In this document: positions 1-8,045 of the stretch, piece by piece
Numbering within the stretch: position 1 is the first letter of the stretch
Layout of the letters: every line of letters begins with the position of its first letter
Origin: an uncultured Colwellia sp.
Lineage (GTDB): Bacteria; Pseudomonadota; Gammaproteobacteria; Enterobacterales; Alteromonadaceae
Length of the DNA stretch: 33,400 nt
Reading direction: 5' to 3'
Assembly (NCBI GenBank): GCA_913062815.1
Contig: CAJXWZ010000047.1
Location: 1-33,400, forward strand
The notes under the pieces: generated by a model
The model's database searches: none
Seen by the model: the letters and a program-made list of their open reading frames with translations, nothing else
Told to the model about the DNA's origin: nothing
Translations under genes and position numbers: made by a program

Positions 1-1
1 C

Positions 2-58
2 TCTCCATTTGGTTTCAATGGTGGTTTTTACTACATGAAAGCAACATATAACTTCTAA
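2..58 (+). CDS. C-terminal end of an outer-membrane beta-barrel protein, probably a TonB-dependent receptor (partial)
   Basis: Only the last 18 codons are inside the window; they run open from the left edge to TAA. The peptide ends GGFYYMKATYNF. It has alternating aromatic residues and a terminal phenylalanine, the signature by which BAM recognises outer-membrane barrels, and it resembles the last strand of TonB-dependent receptors of marine Alteromonadales. A rho-independent terminator follows directly, which supports this as a gene end. TonB-dependent receptors import large substrates across the outer membrane using the proton motive force. The assignment rests on a short tail, so another barrel protein is possible. 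Confidence 0.55.
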   Translation, partial: SPFGFNGGFYYMKATYNF

Positions 59-80
59 ATTCGACGAAGTTTGTTAAGAT

Positions 81-109
81 AAAACCTCAGCTTGCGCTGG
101 GGTTTTTTT
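81..109 (+). terminator. Rho-independent terminator after the barrel-protein gene
   Basis: A 9-bp stem (AACCTCAGC, 83-91, with GCTGGGGTT, 96-104, one G-T pair) encloses a TTGC tetraloop and runs into a T tract to 109. It lies 25 bases after the stop of the upstream barrel gene and 26 bases before the sulfotransferase start, so it separates or attenuates the two. Confidence 0.85.
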
Positions 110-135
110 ATTTATAAGAAGTAATAAATATATTT

Positions 136-1587
136 ATGAGTTTAATTGTTAAAGCTAATCAGTTTTTGCATCATGGTCATGTTAAGCAAGCGGAACAGTT
201 ATATAGACAATTGTTACGACAAAACCCTAACGATATCGATGCGCTGTGGGGATTAGGAAAAGTAGGTCTAACTTTAGATAGTTATCAAGGAAGTTATGAT
301 ATTTTTAGTCGTTGTGTTGAATTAGTTTCGACAGTGCCTCAATTATGGTTATCGCTAGCACAGGCATGTGAAAAGTTAAGACGATTTAAAGAGTTAGAAA
401 AAGCACTCCTTCAAGCATATAAGATCAAACATGACTATGTTCCTACTTTACTCGCGTTGGCTACGTTTTATTGCCAATCAAATCAACTCGAAAATGCCAA
501 TAACTATTTAAACAAAATATTAAAAATTGTGCCTGAACATCCTCAAGCTTTCGCTTTGAAAGTACGTATTAAAAGTCAAACGACGATAAATAAATACGCG
601 AGTAATTTATTGGAAAAGTTGTCTCAACCTAAATGTGTATTTAGCGAGAATGAGCAGATATTATTACACTATGCTTTTGCTGATTTATTCCAAGGTCTTG
701 GCAATGTAGAACAAGCATATAAGCATTTTCAACAGGCCAATTTCAAACAAAAAAATACCATCAACTTTACTGTTGCTGACATGAAATCGTATTTTACTAG
801 TTTGATTGAAACTTTTTCCTCAGAGTTACTTGATAGCTCATTGAATAGCAAGCAGAGTAAAACAATTAATTTAACGCCTATATTTATTGTAGGTCAGCCT
901 CGTTCAGGTTCAACTTTATTAGAGTCAATGTTAAGTGCTCATAGTGAAATTAGCACTGCAGGTGAATTACCCTTTCTGGCTGGTGATATCGCTCAAGGAA
1001 TAGAGCAAATAACAGGTCAAAATTTTCCTGAAGGCTGTAATCATTTGTCACATGACCAATGCCAAACTCTCGGACAGCATTACTTAAGTCATATGAAAAC
1101 GATAGCTCCAAATGCGAAGTATATCATTGATAAAATGCCAGCAAATTATCAATCAATAGGATTGATTAAAATGTTATTGCCCCACGCAAAAATCATTCAT
1201 ATATCGCGCAGCGTGAAAGATGTTACTTGGTCCATTTTCAGCAATTATTTTGAAGCGAATGAGCCTTATTTTTGTTCAATTGATGAAATCATCAACTATA
1301 GTAAAAATTATCATGAAGTCATGGCGCATTGGCACAAAGTGTTACCAAACTTTGTCCATGACCTTAGTTATGAATCATTAGTGAATAACCCTGAAGAAGT
1401 GCTTTCAAAGGTATTAGCGTTCTGTGGTTTAAGCTTTCAAACAGCTTGTTTAAATTTCAGTGATAGAAAAGGTTATATTGCTACTCTTAGCGATGTGCAA
1501 CTTCGCTCAGGTATAAAAACTAATCAAAATAAAGCATGGCAAGCTTATGAGGAGTTGCTACCTGAAAACTTTCGACAATTAACCTAA
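136..1587 (+). CDS. TPR-repeat sulfotransferase family protein
   Basis: A 483-residue protein. The N-terminal half (about residues 1-210) is built of TPR-like helical repeats; one begins FLHHGHVKQAEQLYRQLL near residue 10 and ends in the typical NPNDIDALWGLG. The C-terminal half is a Sulfotransfer_3-type domain. IVGQPRSGSTLLE at 251-263 matches the 5'-phosphosulfate-binding loop for PAPS, and ISRSVKDVTWSIFSNYF near 356-372 fits the 3'-phosphate-binding region. The expected reaction is transfer of sulfate from PAPS to an unknown acceptor; the TPR part could bind a protein partner. No signal peptide is seen, so it is probably cytoplasmic. It sits just after a probable TonB-dependent receptor gene, a pairing I believe recurs in marine gammaproteobacteria, but the functional link is unproven. 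The ribosome-binding site is weak. Confidence 0.85.
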   Translation: MSLIVKANQFLHHGHVKQAEQLYRQLLRQNPNDIDALWGLGKVGLTLDSYQGSYDIFSRCVELVSTVPQLWLSLAQACEKLRRFKELEKALLQAYKIKHDYVPTLLALATFYCQSNQLENANNYLNKILKIVPEHPQAFALKVRIKSQTTINKYASNLLEKLSQPKCVFSENEQILLHYAFADLFQGLGNVEQAYKHFQQANFKQKNTINFTVADMKSYFTSLIETFSSELLDSSLNSKQSKTINLTPIFIVGQPRSGSTLLESMLSAHSEISTAGELPFLAGDIAQGIEQITGQNFPEGCNHLSHDQCQTLGQHYLSHMKTIAPNAKYIIDKMPANYQSIGLIKMLLPHAKIIHISRSVKDVTWSIFSNYFEANEPYFCSIDEIINYSKNYHEVMAHWHKVLPNFVHDLSYESLVNNPEEVLSKVLAFCGLSFQTACLNFSDRKGYIATLSDVQLRSGIKTNQNKAWQAYEELLPENFRQLT

Positions 1588-1611
1588 TAAGCATACAACT
1601 GAGAATATAAA

Positions 1612-1647
1612 AAAGCCCGTCGAATACTTTCTATATCGACGGGCTTT
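1612..1647. terminator. Bidirectional rho-independent terminator
   Basis: A perfect 12-bp stem, AAAGCCCGTCGA (1612-1623) with TCGACGGGCTTT (1636-1647), has a 12-base loop. A-rich sequence lies on the left and T-rich sequence on the right, so it can end transcription in both directions. It lies between the convergent sulfotransferase and chemoreceptor genes. Confidence 0.9.
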
Positions 1648-1674
1648 ATTTTTGAGATTACAAATTAAAGTGTT

Positions 1675-3693
1675 CTACAGTTTGAACTCTTGAACTGATT
1701 GCTGTAATTCTTCAGAAAGCTTTGCTACTTCACTACTTGATGCGGCGGTTTGTTGTGAACCAGCTGTAGTTTGTTCAGCTATAGCTACAATAGACTCTAA
1801 GTTTTCACTAATTTCGTGGGCAACAACACTTTGTTCTCCTGCTGCGGTAGCAATTTGTGAGCTACGATCAAAGGCTTCGTGAACGGCATGAGTAATAGTT
1901 TCTAAGGCTTTATCGGCCTCTTCGGATTGACTAACACAATCGGCAGCTTTTGACTTACCTGCATCCATTACTGTTACAGCCTTACCTGCACCAGATTGAA
2001 GCGATTCAATCATCGTTTGAATCTCTGAGGTAGACTCTTGTGTTCTACTCGCAAGTGTTCTTACTTCATCAGCTACAACAGCAAAGCCTCTACCTTGCTC
2101 ACCAGCTCGTGCGGCTTCAATAGCAGCGTTTAAAGCTAACAAGTTGGTTTGCTCAGCAATACCACGGATAACATCTAGAATACCACCTATAGAAGCGCTG
2201 TCTTGTTGTAGTTGATTGATTACTTGAGCAGCTGAGTCAACTTCGCTTGCTAGTTGTTCTATGGTTTGTCTATTGCGGTTAGATATTGTTTTAACACGCT
2301 CTGCTTCATCGTCAGCATGTTTAATTTCGCCTAATGCATCATTAGCACTCGCTAATACGCTTTGTGCAGTACTGCTCATTTCAGTTGTTGCTGAAGCCGC
2401 TTGTTCTACTTGATTTCGTTGCTCTTCAATAGCTGTAGTACTCTCGGCAGTAACTGCGGATGTTTGTTCAGCTGCAGCTGCTAATTGTGAAGAACGATTA
2501 ACAATGCCTTCAATTAGGTTTCGTAGACTATCAATTAATAAATTACAGTTCTTAGAAAGTAGCGCAAATTCATCTTGACCGCTTTCATCTAATTTACGTG
2601 AAAGATCACCAGAAGAAACGATATTAAGCATGTCATTCACTCGGCTAAGTGGGCGAGTAATACTAATTAAAGTAAAGCGGGCAATAATCACCGCAATAAT
2701 AATAGAAATAACGGCAATAATAGTGGTTTGACTATTGCCGCTAGACACAGAGTCTTTAACAAGCTCACTTGCTTCTAAAGTGGCTTGGTTGGCTAATTCT
2801 ACCTGTGTATCGAGTATTTTATTCACTTTAGTTGTATTTGCTTCTACAGCTTTCAACATATCTTTTGCTTGTTGATTAGCTGTTAATTGAGATCTTTTAT
2901 AAAACAAAATACCAGCATCCGGAGATAGTAAGGCTTCAATGCTACCGAACGATTCGGATAACTCTTCAGCCACGCCGTCAATATTATTCATATTCAATTC
3001 AGCTGTAATCTCTTTTACTGAGCTTTGCGCGCCTTCTAAACTAAATGAAATTTCACTTTCAATTAACTCAGCCGTACTATCGGACAAAGTATCTCTGTAT
3101 TCAAAAGAAGAAGAGACAATCGCATTCAATTGATTTTCTAACTGCTCACTTAACGTAATTGCACGTTGCAATTTAGTATCCGCTAGTCGATGGTCAGCTA
3201 AATCGAGTAACAATGTAACAGCATCATCGGCTTTTTCTTCTAGGTCACTAATTGAGTCTTGTAATGTATTTCCTTGCTCAATAGAGAGCTTTCTATTTTG
3301 AAAAACAGCTAACGCTTCTTCTTCAAAAGAAGCATAAATTTGAGTAACTTTATTTAGATTGCTAATGAGGTTGTTTTCATTTTGGACTAAAGTTTTAAGT
3401 TGTTTAAAAGCAGGGGTAAATTGTGAGTCAATTGCTTGGTATGCATCGAGATCTTTTGTCAATGAAGCAAGTTCAACTTGATAGAATCCCTTTAAAGTAG
3501 CATTTGCCATTTGACCTAGTTGCAATGAAAGTTTATTACTGCCTTTTAATGTTGGTATCGCTAGCTGGTTTTGTTGATCAGTAGAATCACTAATCGTATT
3601 TAAGTTAAGTAAAGAAATCGCGCTAATTAAAATAAGTAGAATTGAAATGACGGCAAAACCACCAATAATTTTCATCGCTACGGTTAAATTCAT
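1675..3693 (-). CDS. Methyl-accepting chemotaxis protein (transmembrane chemoreceptor)
   Basis: A 672-residue receptor feeding the CheA/CheW phosphorelay. A first membrane helix (about 7-30) is followed by a long, mostly helical periplasmic region (about 35-318). This could be a four-helix or helical-bimodular ligand domain; no ligand can be named. A second membrane helix lies at about 323-344, followed by HAMP (SITRPLSRVNDML) and a full cytoplasmic signalling domain. The conserved hairpin tip IAEQTNLLALNAAIEAARAG is present. The C-terminus (QQSVQEFKL) lacks a CheR/CheB-tethering NWETF pentapeptide. I chose ATG at 3693 over the in-frame TTG at 3705 because a GGTGGT ribosome-binding sequence precedes it at proper spacing. 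A sigma-28 promoter lies upstream, and the gene stands alone. Confidence 0.95.
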   Translation of the reverse strand: MNLTVAMKIIGGFAVISILLILISAISLLNLNTISDSTDQQNQLAIPTLKGSNKLSLQLGQMANATLKGFYQVELASLTKDLDAYQAIDSQFTPAFKQLKTLVQNENNLISNLNKVTQIYASFEEEALAVFQNRKLSIEQGNTLQDSISDLEEKADDAVTLLLDLADHRLADTKLQRAITLSEQLENQLNAIVSSSFEYRDTLSDSTAELIESEISFSLEGAQSSVKEITAELNMNNIDGVAEELSESFGSIEALLSPDAGILFYKRSQLTANQQAKDMLKAVEANTTKVNKILDTQVELANQATLEASELVKDSVSSGNSQTTIIAVISIIIAVIIARFTLISITRPLSRVNDMLNIVSSGDLSRKLDESGQDEFALLSKNCNLLIDSLRNLIEGIVNRSSQLAAAAEQTSAVTAESTTAIEEQRNQVEQAASATTEMSSTAQSVLASANDALGEIKHADDEAERVKTISNRNRQTIEQLASEVDSAAQVINQLQQDSASIGGILDVIRGIAEQTNLLALNAAIEAARAGEQGRGFAVVADEVRTLASRTQESTSEIQTMIESLQSGAGKAVTVMDAGKSKAADCVSQSEEADKALETITHAVHEAFDRSSQIATAAGEQSVVAHEISENLESIVAIAEQTTAGSQQTAASSSEVAKLSEELQQSVQEFKL

Positions 3694-3857
3694 AGATACC
3701 ACCAATTAGTGTTAAACAAATGCATTAGTTTTTAGAACAAGTGAAGAAAGGCTTAATCATCCATTATTCTCTTATGTTAGTTCATTTTTATTGTTTTGAG
3801 TAAATTTTTGCTTAAGCTTTGCATCCATTTAAAGCAATTAGCACGATTACTAAGATA

Positions 3858-3884
3858 TTATCGGCTATCATTCTAATATATTTA
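3858..3884 (-). promoter_or_regulatory. Sigma-28 (FliA) flagellar-class promoter for the chemoreceptor gene
   Basis: Read on the minus strand: TAAATATA (-35), 11 bases, then GCCGATAA (-10). The -10 element matches the FliA consensus GCCGATAA exactly, the -35 keeps the essential TAAA, and the spacing is the canonical 11. It lies about 165 bases upstream of the chemoreceptor start with no gene between, which fits late flagellar/chemotaxis regulation. Confidence 0.8.
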
Positions 3885-3983
3885 GTATTCTTAACAGGTA
3901 TTTAATAATAAAATAGTGCTAATAGTTCCAGTATATCAAGCTGAACAGCTTTTTCACCTTTAAATCAGTTTTTATTACTAAGT

Positions 3984-4814
3984 TTAAGAATTTGCTTGAT
4001 GTGCCTGTTCAATAAAGATTTTTTTATCATGCCAACGCAGCATAGTTAAGTGGTTACCCCAGACACAACCTGTGTCTAAGGCGTAAACGTTTGGATGTGA
4101 ACAATGGCCCATTAATGCGGCCCAATGACCGAATACCCAAATAGTACTCTCAACAGTTGTTGAAAGTTCATACCAAGGTATTAGATTTGCTTGTTGCGTT
4201 GATGTGGAAGGCGAGGGCGATAATTTATTAACAAATTCTAGTTGCTGATTCTTAAAGCAATAACGCATACGCGTAAATGCATTGACACTGAATCTAAACT
4301 TTTCTACTTCAGTAATAGCCTGTAGCCAATCATTAGGTTGCTCACCATACATTAGCGATAGCCACTGATTTCTATCAGTCGAACGTAAGCGCTGTTGAAC
4401 AAAATCAGCTTGAACTATTGCTTGTTGTAAACTCCATTGAGGGGGAATACCTGCATGGCTCATATAAGCATTATCATCCGCTATTTGTTGTAACAGTGGC
4501 TGTTGAGCAAGCCAATCCATTAATTCATCAACATCGTCAGCACAAAGTAGCGATTCAAGTTTATCTTGTTTTTTAACTTTCTTAATATCGGCATAAACTG
4601 CCAATAAGTGCAAATCATGGTTCCCTAAAACGACTTTTGCAGAATGACCTAGAGATTTGACAAAACGGAGTGTAGCTAAAGAATCTGGACCTCTTGCAAC
4701 AAGGTCGCCCGCTAAATACAGCTGATCTTTTGCCTTATCAAAATCTACTTGATTAAGTAATGCTTTCAGTTCGCTATAACAACCTTGTATATCGCCAACT
4801 AAATAAATAGCCAT
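3984..4814 (-). CDS. apaH: Symmetrical bis(5'-nucleosyl)-tetraphosphatase (Ap4A hydrolase)
   Basis: A 276-residue metallophosphoesterase close to the E. coli ApaH length (280). It hydrolyses diadenosine tetraphosphate to two ADP and can remove Np4 caps from RNA. The metal-binding motifs are in order: GDIQG (about 7-11), GDLVARGP (about 36-43), GNHD (about 64-67) and SHAGIPPQW further on. It is the last gene of the leftward lptD-surA-pdxA-rsmA-apaH operon and begins 4 bases after the rsmA stop. In E. coli, apaG lies between rsmA and apaH; there is no room for it here. No convincing terminator is seen directly after the gene. Confidence 0.97.
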   Translation of the reverse strand: MAIYLVGDIQGCYSELKALLNQVDFDKAKDQLYLAGDLVARGPDSLATLRFVKSLGHSAKVVLGNHDLHLLAVYADIKKVKKQDKLESLLCADDVDELMDWLAQQPLLQQIADDNAYMSHAGIPPQWSLQQAIVQADFVQQRLRSTDRNQWLSLMYGEQPNDWLQAITEVEKFRFSVNAFTRMRYCFKNQQLEFVNKLSPSPSTSTQQANLIPWYELSTTVESTIWVFGHWAALMGHCSHPNVYALDTGCVWGNHLTMLRWHDKKIFIEQAHQANS

Positions 4815-4818
4815 TTAA

Positions 4819-5700
4819 TTAGTGACCACTTTGCTCTTGCGCTCTTTTTAGGGCGCGTCTAGATTGTTTTTTATCTGATTTATCAACTTCTTCTAGAGGA
4901 GGGTTATCAACGATAAAGTTAGCCAATTTGATATAGTCATCAAGTGTTAAGTTTTCGGGACGCAAATTGGCATCAATATTAAGGCTTGCTAGCTGTTCAA
5001 CGTTTATCAACTTTTTAAAACCGTTACGGATTGTTTTTCGTCGTTGATTAAAAGCAGCTAAACAAACAGTATTTAATGCATTGATGTCTTTTACAGGGTT
5101 TTTAATTTCTTTGTGCGGCAGTAAACGCACAATGGCAGAGTCAACCTTAGGCGCTGGTTTAAATGCCTCAGGGCCAATTTCCATCACTGGAATTACTTGA
5201 CACTGGTATTGAGTCATAATAGATAAACGACCATATGCTTTACAATCTGGCCCTGAAGCCATGCGTTCTACGACTTCTTTTTGTAGCATGAAATGCATGT
5301 CTTTCACTTTGTCTTTGAAAGTTAATAAGTGAAAAATAAGTGGCGTAGAAATATTGTAAGGCAGATTGCCAAAAATACGTAATGGCAACTCTGGTTTGGC
5401 AAGTTGAGCAAAGTCAAAATTTAAGGCGTCTGTCTCATAAATCGTTAAATGCGGCGCTAAAAAAGGGTGGTGGCGTAACCTGTGAGCTAGATCTCTATCT
5501 AGCTCTACCACAGACAATTTTTCAGCTCTTTCAATCACAGGTTCGGTTAAGGCACCAAGTCCAGGACCAATTTCTATTAAATTTTCACCTGGCTCTGGAT
5601 TGATCGCATCAACAATATCGCTAATAACAGCATCATTATGTAGGAAGTTTTGTCCGAAACGTTTTTTAGCCTGATGGCCTAAGTGGATTTTACTATTCAT
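4819..5700 (-). CDS. rsmA: 16S rRNA (adenine1518-N6/adenine1519-N6)-dimethyltransferase
   Basis: A 293-residue KsgA/RsmA enzyme that dimethylates two adjacent adenines in helix 45 of 16S rRNA, using S-adenosylmethionine, late in 30S assembly. N-terminal KKRFGQNFL is the family signature. IEIGPGLGALTE (about 42-53) is the SAM-binding motif I, and NLPYNISTPLIFHLL is the catalytic NLPY motif. The C-terminal domain has FNQRRKTIRN. The tail after about residue 270 is lysine/arginine-rich and roughly 20 residues longer than the E. coli protein. It is translated between pdxA and apaH. Confidence 0.98.
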   Translation of the reverse strand: MNSKIHLGHQAKKRFGQNFLHNDAVISDIVDAINPEPGENLIEIGPGLGALTEPVIERAEKLSVVELDRDLAHRLRHHPFLAPHLTIYETDALNFDFAQLAKPELPLRIFGNLPYNISTPLIFHLLTFKDKVKDMHFMLQKEVVERMASGPDCKAYGRLSIMTQYQCQVIPVMEIGPEAFKPAPKVDSAIVRLLPHKEIKNPVKDINALNTVCLAAFNQRRKTIRNGFKKLINVEQLASLNIDANLRPENLTLDDYIKLANFIVDNPPLEEVDKSDKKQSRRALKRAQEQSGH

Positions 5701-5712
5701 AATTTTCTCTAA

Positions 5713-5732
5713 AGAGTAGAGTAGTCTACTCT
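5713..5732 (-). repeat. Perfect 8-bp inverted repeat in the pdxA-rsmA gap
   Basis: AGAGTAGA (5713-5720) and TCTACTCT (5725-5732) are exact reverse complements around GTAG. The hairpin fills most of the 35-base gap between the pdxA stop and the rsmA start, immediately upstream of the rsmA ribosome-binding region. There is no T tract, so it is not a normal terminator. It could be an RNA processing or translation-coupling element. Confidence 0.5.
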
Positions 5733-5735
5733 ATA

Positions 5736-6719
5736 TTATTTACTGCTATTGGCTAAGTTGATAGCATTCTTCATCGCTTCCATCATACTTCCAGCATCAG
5801 CTTGACCTGTACCTGCTAGCTCTAAGGCGGTACCGTGATCTACTGAAGTGCGAATAAATGGCAGGCCTAAAGTGATATTAACTGACGCACCGAAACCTTT
5901 ATATTTTAACACAGGTAGCCCTTGATCGTGATACATGCTTAATATTGCATCGGCGTCTTTTAGATACTTTTCCTGAAAAATGGTATCTGCAGGTAAAGGC
6001 CCAATAATGTCCATTCCTTCATTGCGAAGTTCTGCAAACGCAGGCTCCATTATTTCAATTTCTTCACGACCTAAGTGCCCATCTTCACCGGCATGAGGAT
6101 TGATACCACATGCATAAATTCTCGGTGACTCAATACCAAATTTAGTTTGTAGGTCTTGGTGAAGAATGCGAGTTACTTTTTGCAAGCGCTCAAAAGTGAT
6201 AGCTTTTGCAACATAGGCAAGTGGTATATGGGTTGTCACAAGTGCTACTCGTAAACCGGTTGTCGCAAGCATCATCACTACATCAGGGCAATTAGCTTGG
6301 TTGGCAAAATATTCAGTATGACCACTAAAAGGTATACCTGCCTTGTTTATAAGCCCTTTGTGCACAGGCCCCGTTACTATCGCGTCAAATTCACCTGACA
6401 TATTCTTGTCGCATGCGACTTTGAGTGTTTCGACTACGTATGCACCATTGCTGGTATCGAGCGTGCCGGCAATCGCAGGTTGGGCTAACTCAACATCTAT
6501 TATAGTTAGGGTACTTTTAGCTTGCGGCGTGGCTTCAACACTTGCATCATAGTCTGTAAAGCTAATGGGTAAATTTAGTTGCTTGGCGCGTTGCGCTAAT
6601 AACACTTTTGAAGCTACAACAACAAGTTGCACTGGCCATGCTTGTTGAGCAATAGTAATGACTAGATCAGGGCCTATACCTGCAGGTTCACCGGGTGTTA
6701 TGGCAATGCGCTTTGTCAT
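5736..6719 (-). CDS. pdxA: 4-hydroxythreonine-4-phosphate dehydrogenase
   Basis: A 327-residue PdxA, as usual for the family. It oxidises 4-phosphohydroxy-L-threonine with NAD(P) in the deoxyxylulose-5-phosphate-dependent route to pyridoxal 5'-phosphate. Visible signatures are TPGEPAGIGPDL at the N-terminus, GHTEYFA around residue 135 (metal-binding histidine), the YHDQGLPVLKYKGFG block and the C-terminal RTSVDHGTALELAG. It starts 2 bases after the surA stop, so the two are probably translationally coupled. The lptD-surA-pdxA-rsmA order is classical for gammaproteobacteria. Confidence 0.98.
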   Translation of the reverse strand: MTKRIAITPGEPAGIGPDLVITIAQQAWPVQLVVVASKVLLAQRAKQLNLPISFTDYDASVEATPQAKSTLTIIDVELAQPAIAGTLDTSNGAYVVETLKVACDKNMSGEFDAIVTGPVHKGLINKAGIPFSGHTEYFANQANCPDVVMMLATTGLRVALVTTHIPLAYVAKAITFERLQKVTRILHQDLQTKFGIESPRIYACGINPHAGEDGHLGREEIEIMEPAFAELRNEGMDIIGPLPADTIFQEKYLKDADAILSMYHDQGLPVLKYKGFGASVNITLGLPFIRTSVDHGTALELAGTGQADAGSMMEAMKNAINLANSSK

Positions 6720-6721
6720 TG

Positions 6722-8020
6722 TTATTTATCCTGTTCAAAAACTTCGATGTATGCTTCGTCACGTGTTTCTTTAATCCAGCGTGCGCTTTCTACCCCAAAT
6801 TTACGGTTATGTAGTATTTGGTAGGCGCGGTTTTGATTCATTTGTGAGGTAGCATCTACCATACGACGATCATTCAATTGAATTATATGCCAGCCAAAAG
6901 ATGAGCGAAATGGCTTGTGATACTCGCCTACTTTCATTGACGCTAAGGCTTCTGTAAAGGCAGGATCATAACTTGTTGGGTCAGCCCAACCTAAATCACC
7001 ACCACGAACTGAGGTTGGTCCTTCAGAGAATTCTTTCGCAAGATCGGCAAAATTTGCATCACCAGCATTTATTTTGTCTAGCATTTCTTGTAACTGCGCT
7101 TCAGCTTTTGCTTCACTTAAAATAATGGAGGGTTTAACTAATATGTGGCTGGATTTTACTTCTTCAACTTCAACAATTTGACGACCACGTATATCAAGTA
7201 CTTTCACAATACTAAAGCCTAAGCCTGTACGAATAGGACCCACAACAATGCCTTTATCTTTGCCGGCGATTAATTCTGAAAATAAGGTTGGCATTTCGTT
7301 AATATTTTTCCAACCTAAGTCACCGCCTTCTAGGGCATTCGCACCACCAGAAGAGGCAATGGCGATTTTCTTAAAGTTAGAGCCATTATTAAGTAATTCA
7401 ATAACCTTGTCGGCGCGTTTTTTACTGGCAGTAATATCCGCTTGAGTTGGGTCTGAAGGGAATTCAATTAAAATGTGGCCTAAATTGTATTCAATATCAT
7501 TGGTGGTTTGTGCTTTCATTAAATCGAGTAAATTGGTAACTTCTTGTGGAGACACATAGATACGACGTCTTACACTGTTGCGGCGAACTTCTCCAGACAC
7601 TAATTCTACGCGAACATTTTCACGATATTTTTCATAATCTTCGCCTTCACTTATAATGGCTTGACGAAATTGCTCTAAGGTAAGTTTGTTTTCTTGAGCC
7701 ATATTGGTAATGGTTTGATCTAGTTGTGCATCACTCACCTGTATGCCCATACGTTCACCAATCTGCATGATTAAGCTATTATTTACCAACTTATCCATAA
7801 CTTGCGTGCGCAAAGCTTTGTCCGAAGGTAATGATTGGTTGTTTTTCTCTGCTTGTGTTTTTATGTTTGTTAACAGATCTTGAACTTCTGATTCAAGCAC
7901 AACACCAGAGTTTACAATAGCTGCTACTTTATCTAATTGTTCTTCTTTAGCTTGCACATTAATCGACAAGCTTGCGCATATTGTGCTGGTGAGCATTAAA
8001 ACTTTAACTATATTTTTCAT
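6722..8020 (-). CDS. surA: Periplasmic chaperone and peptidyl-prolyl isomerase SurA
   Basis: A 432-residue precursor. The signal peptide MKNIVKVLMLTSTICASLSI...VQA has a likely cut after about residue 24. The N-terminal chaperone domain follows, then two parvulin-type rotamase domains: one from about HILIEFPSD, the second from SSHILVKPSII through GPTSVRGGDLGW, the latter more typical. SurA escorts unfolded outer-membrane proteins, including LptD encoded just upstream, to the BAM complex. An in-frame extension to 8131 exists but would overlap the end of lptD and bury the signal peptide, so the ATG at 8020 is chosen. The gap to lptD is 25 bases. Confidence 0.97.
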   Translation of the reverse strand: MKNIVKVLMLTSTICASLSINVQAKEEQLDKVAAIVNSGVVLESEVQDLLTNIKTQAEKNNQSLPSDKALRTQVMDKLVNNSLIMQIGERMGIQVSDAQLDQTITNMAQENKLTLEQFRQAIISEGEDYEKYRENVRVELVSGEVRRNSVRRRIYVSPQEVTNLLDLMKAQTTNDIEYNLGHILIEFPSDPTQADITASKKRADKVIELLNNGSNFKKIAIASSGGANALEGGDLGWKNINEMPTLFSELIAGKDKGIVVGPIRTGLGFSIVKVLDIRGRQIVEVEEVKSSHILVKPSIILSEAKAEAQLQEMLDKINAGDANFADLAKEFSEGPTSVRGGDLGWADPTSYDPAFTEALASMKVGEYHKPFRSSFGWHIIQLNDRRMVDATSQMNQNRAYQILHNRKFGVESARWIKETRDEAYIEVFEQDK

Positions 8021-8045
8021 GAATTTTACATCTTCGTTATGGTTG

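Noticed and set aside
3938..3954. AAGCT-GAAC-AGCTT hairpin with T run on the plus strand
   Set aside because: The T run is on the plus strand, where no gene ends nearby; for the leftward apaH it has no T tract and only a 5-bp stem.
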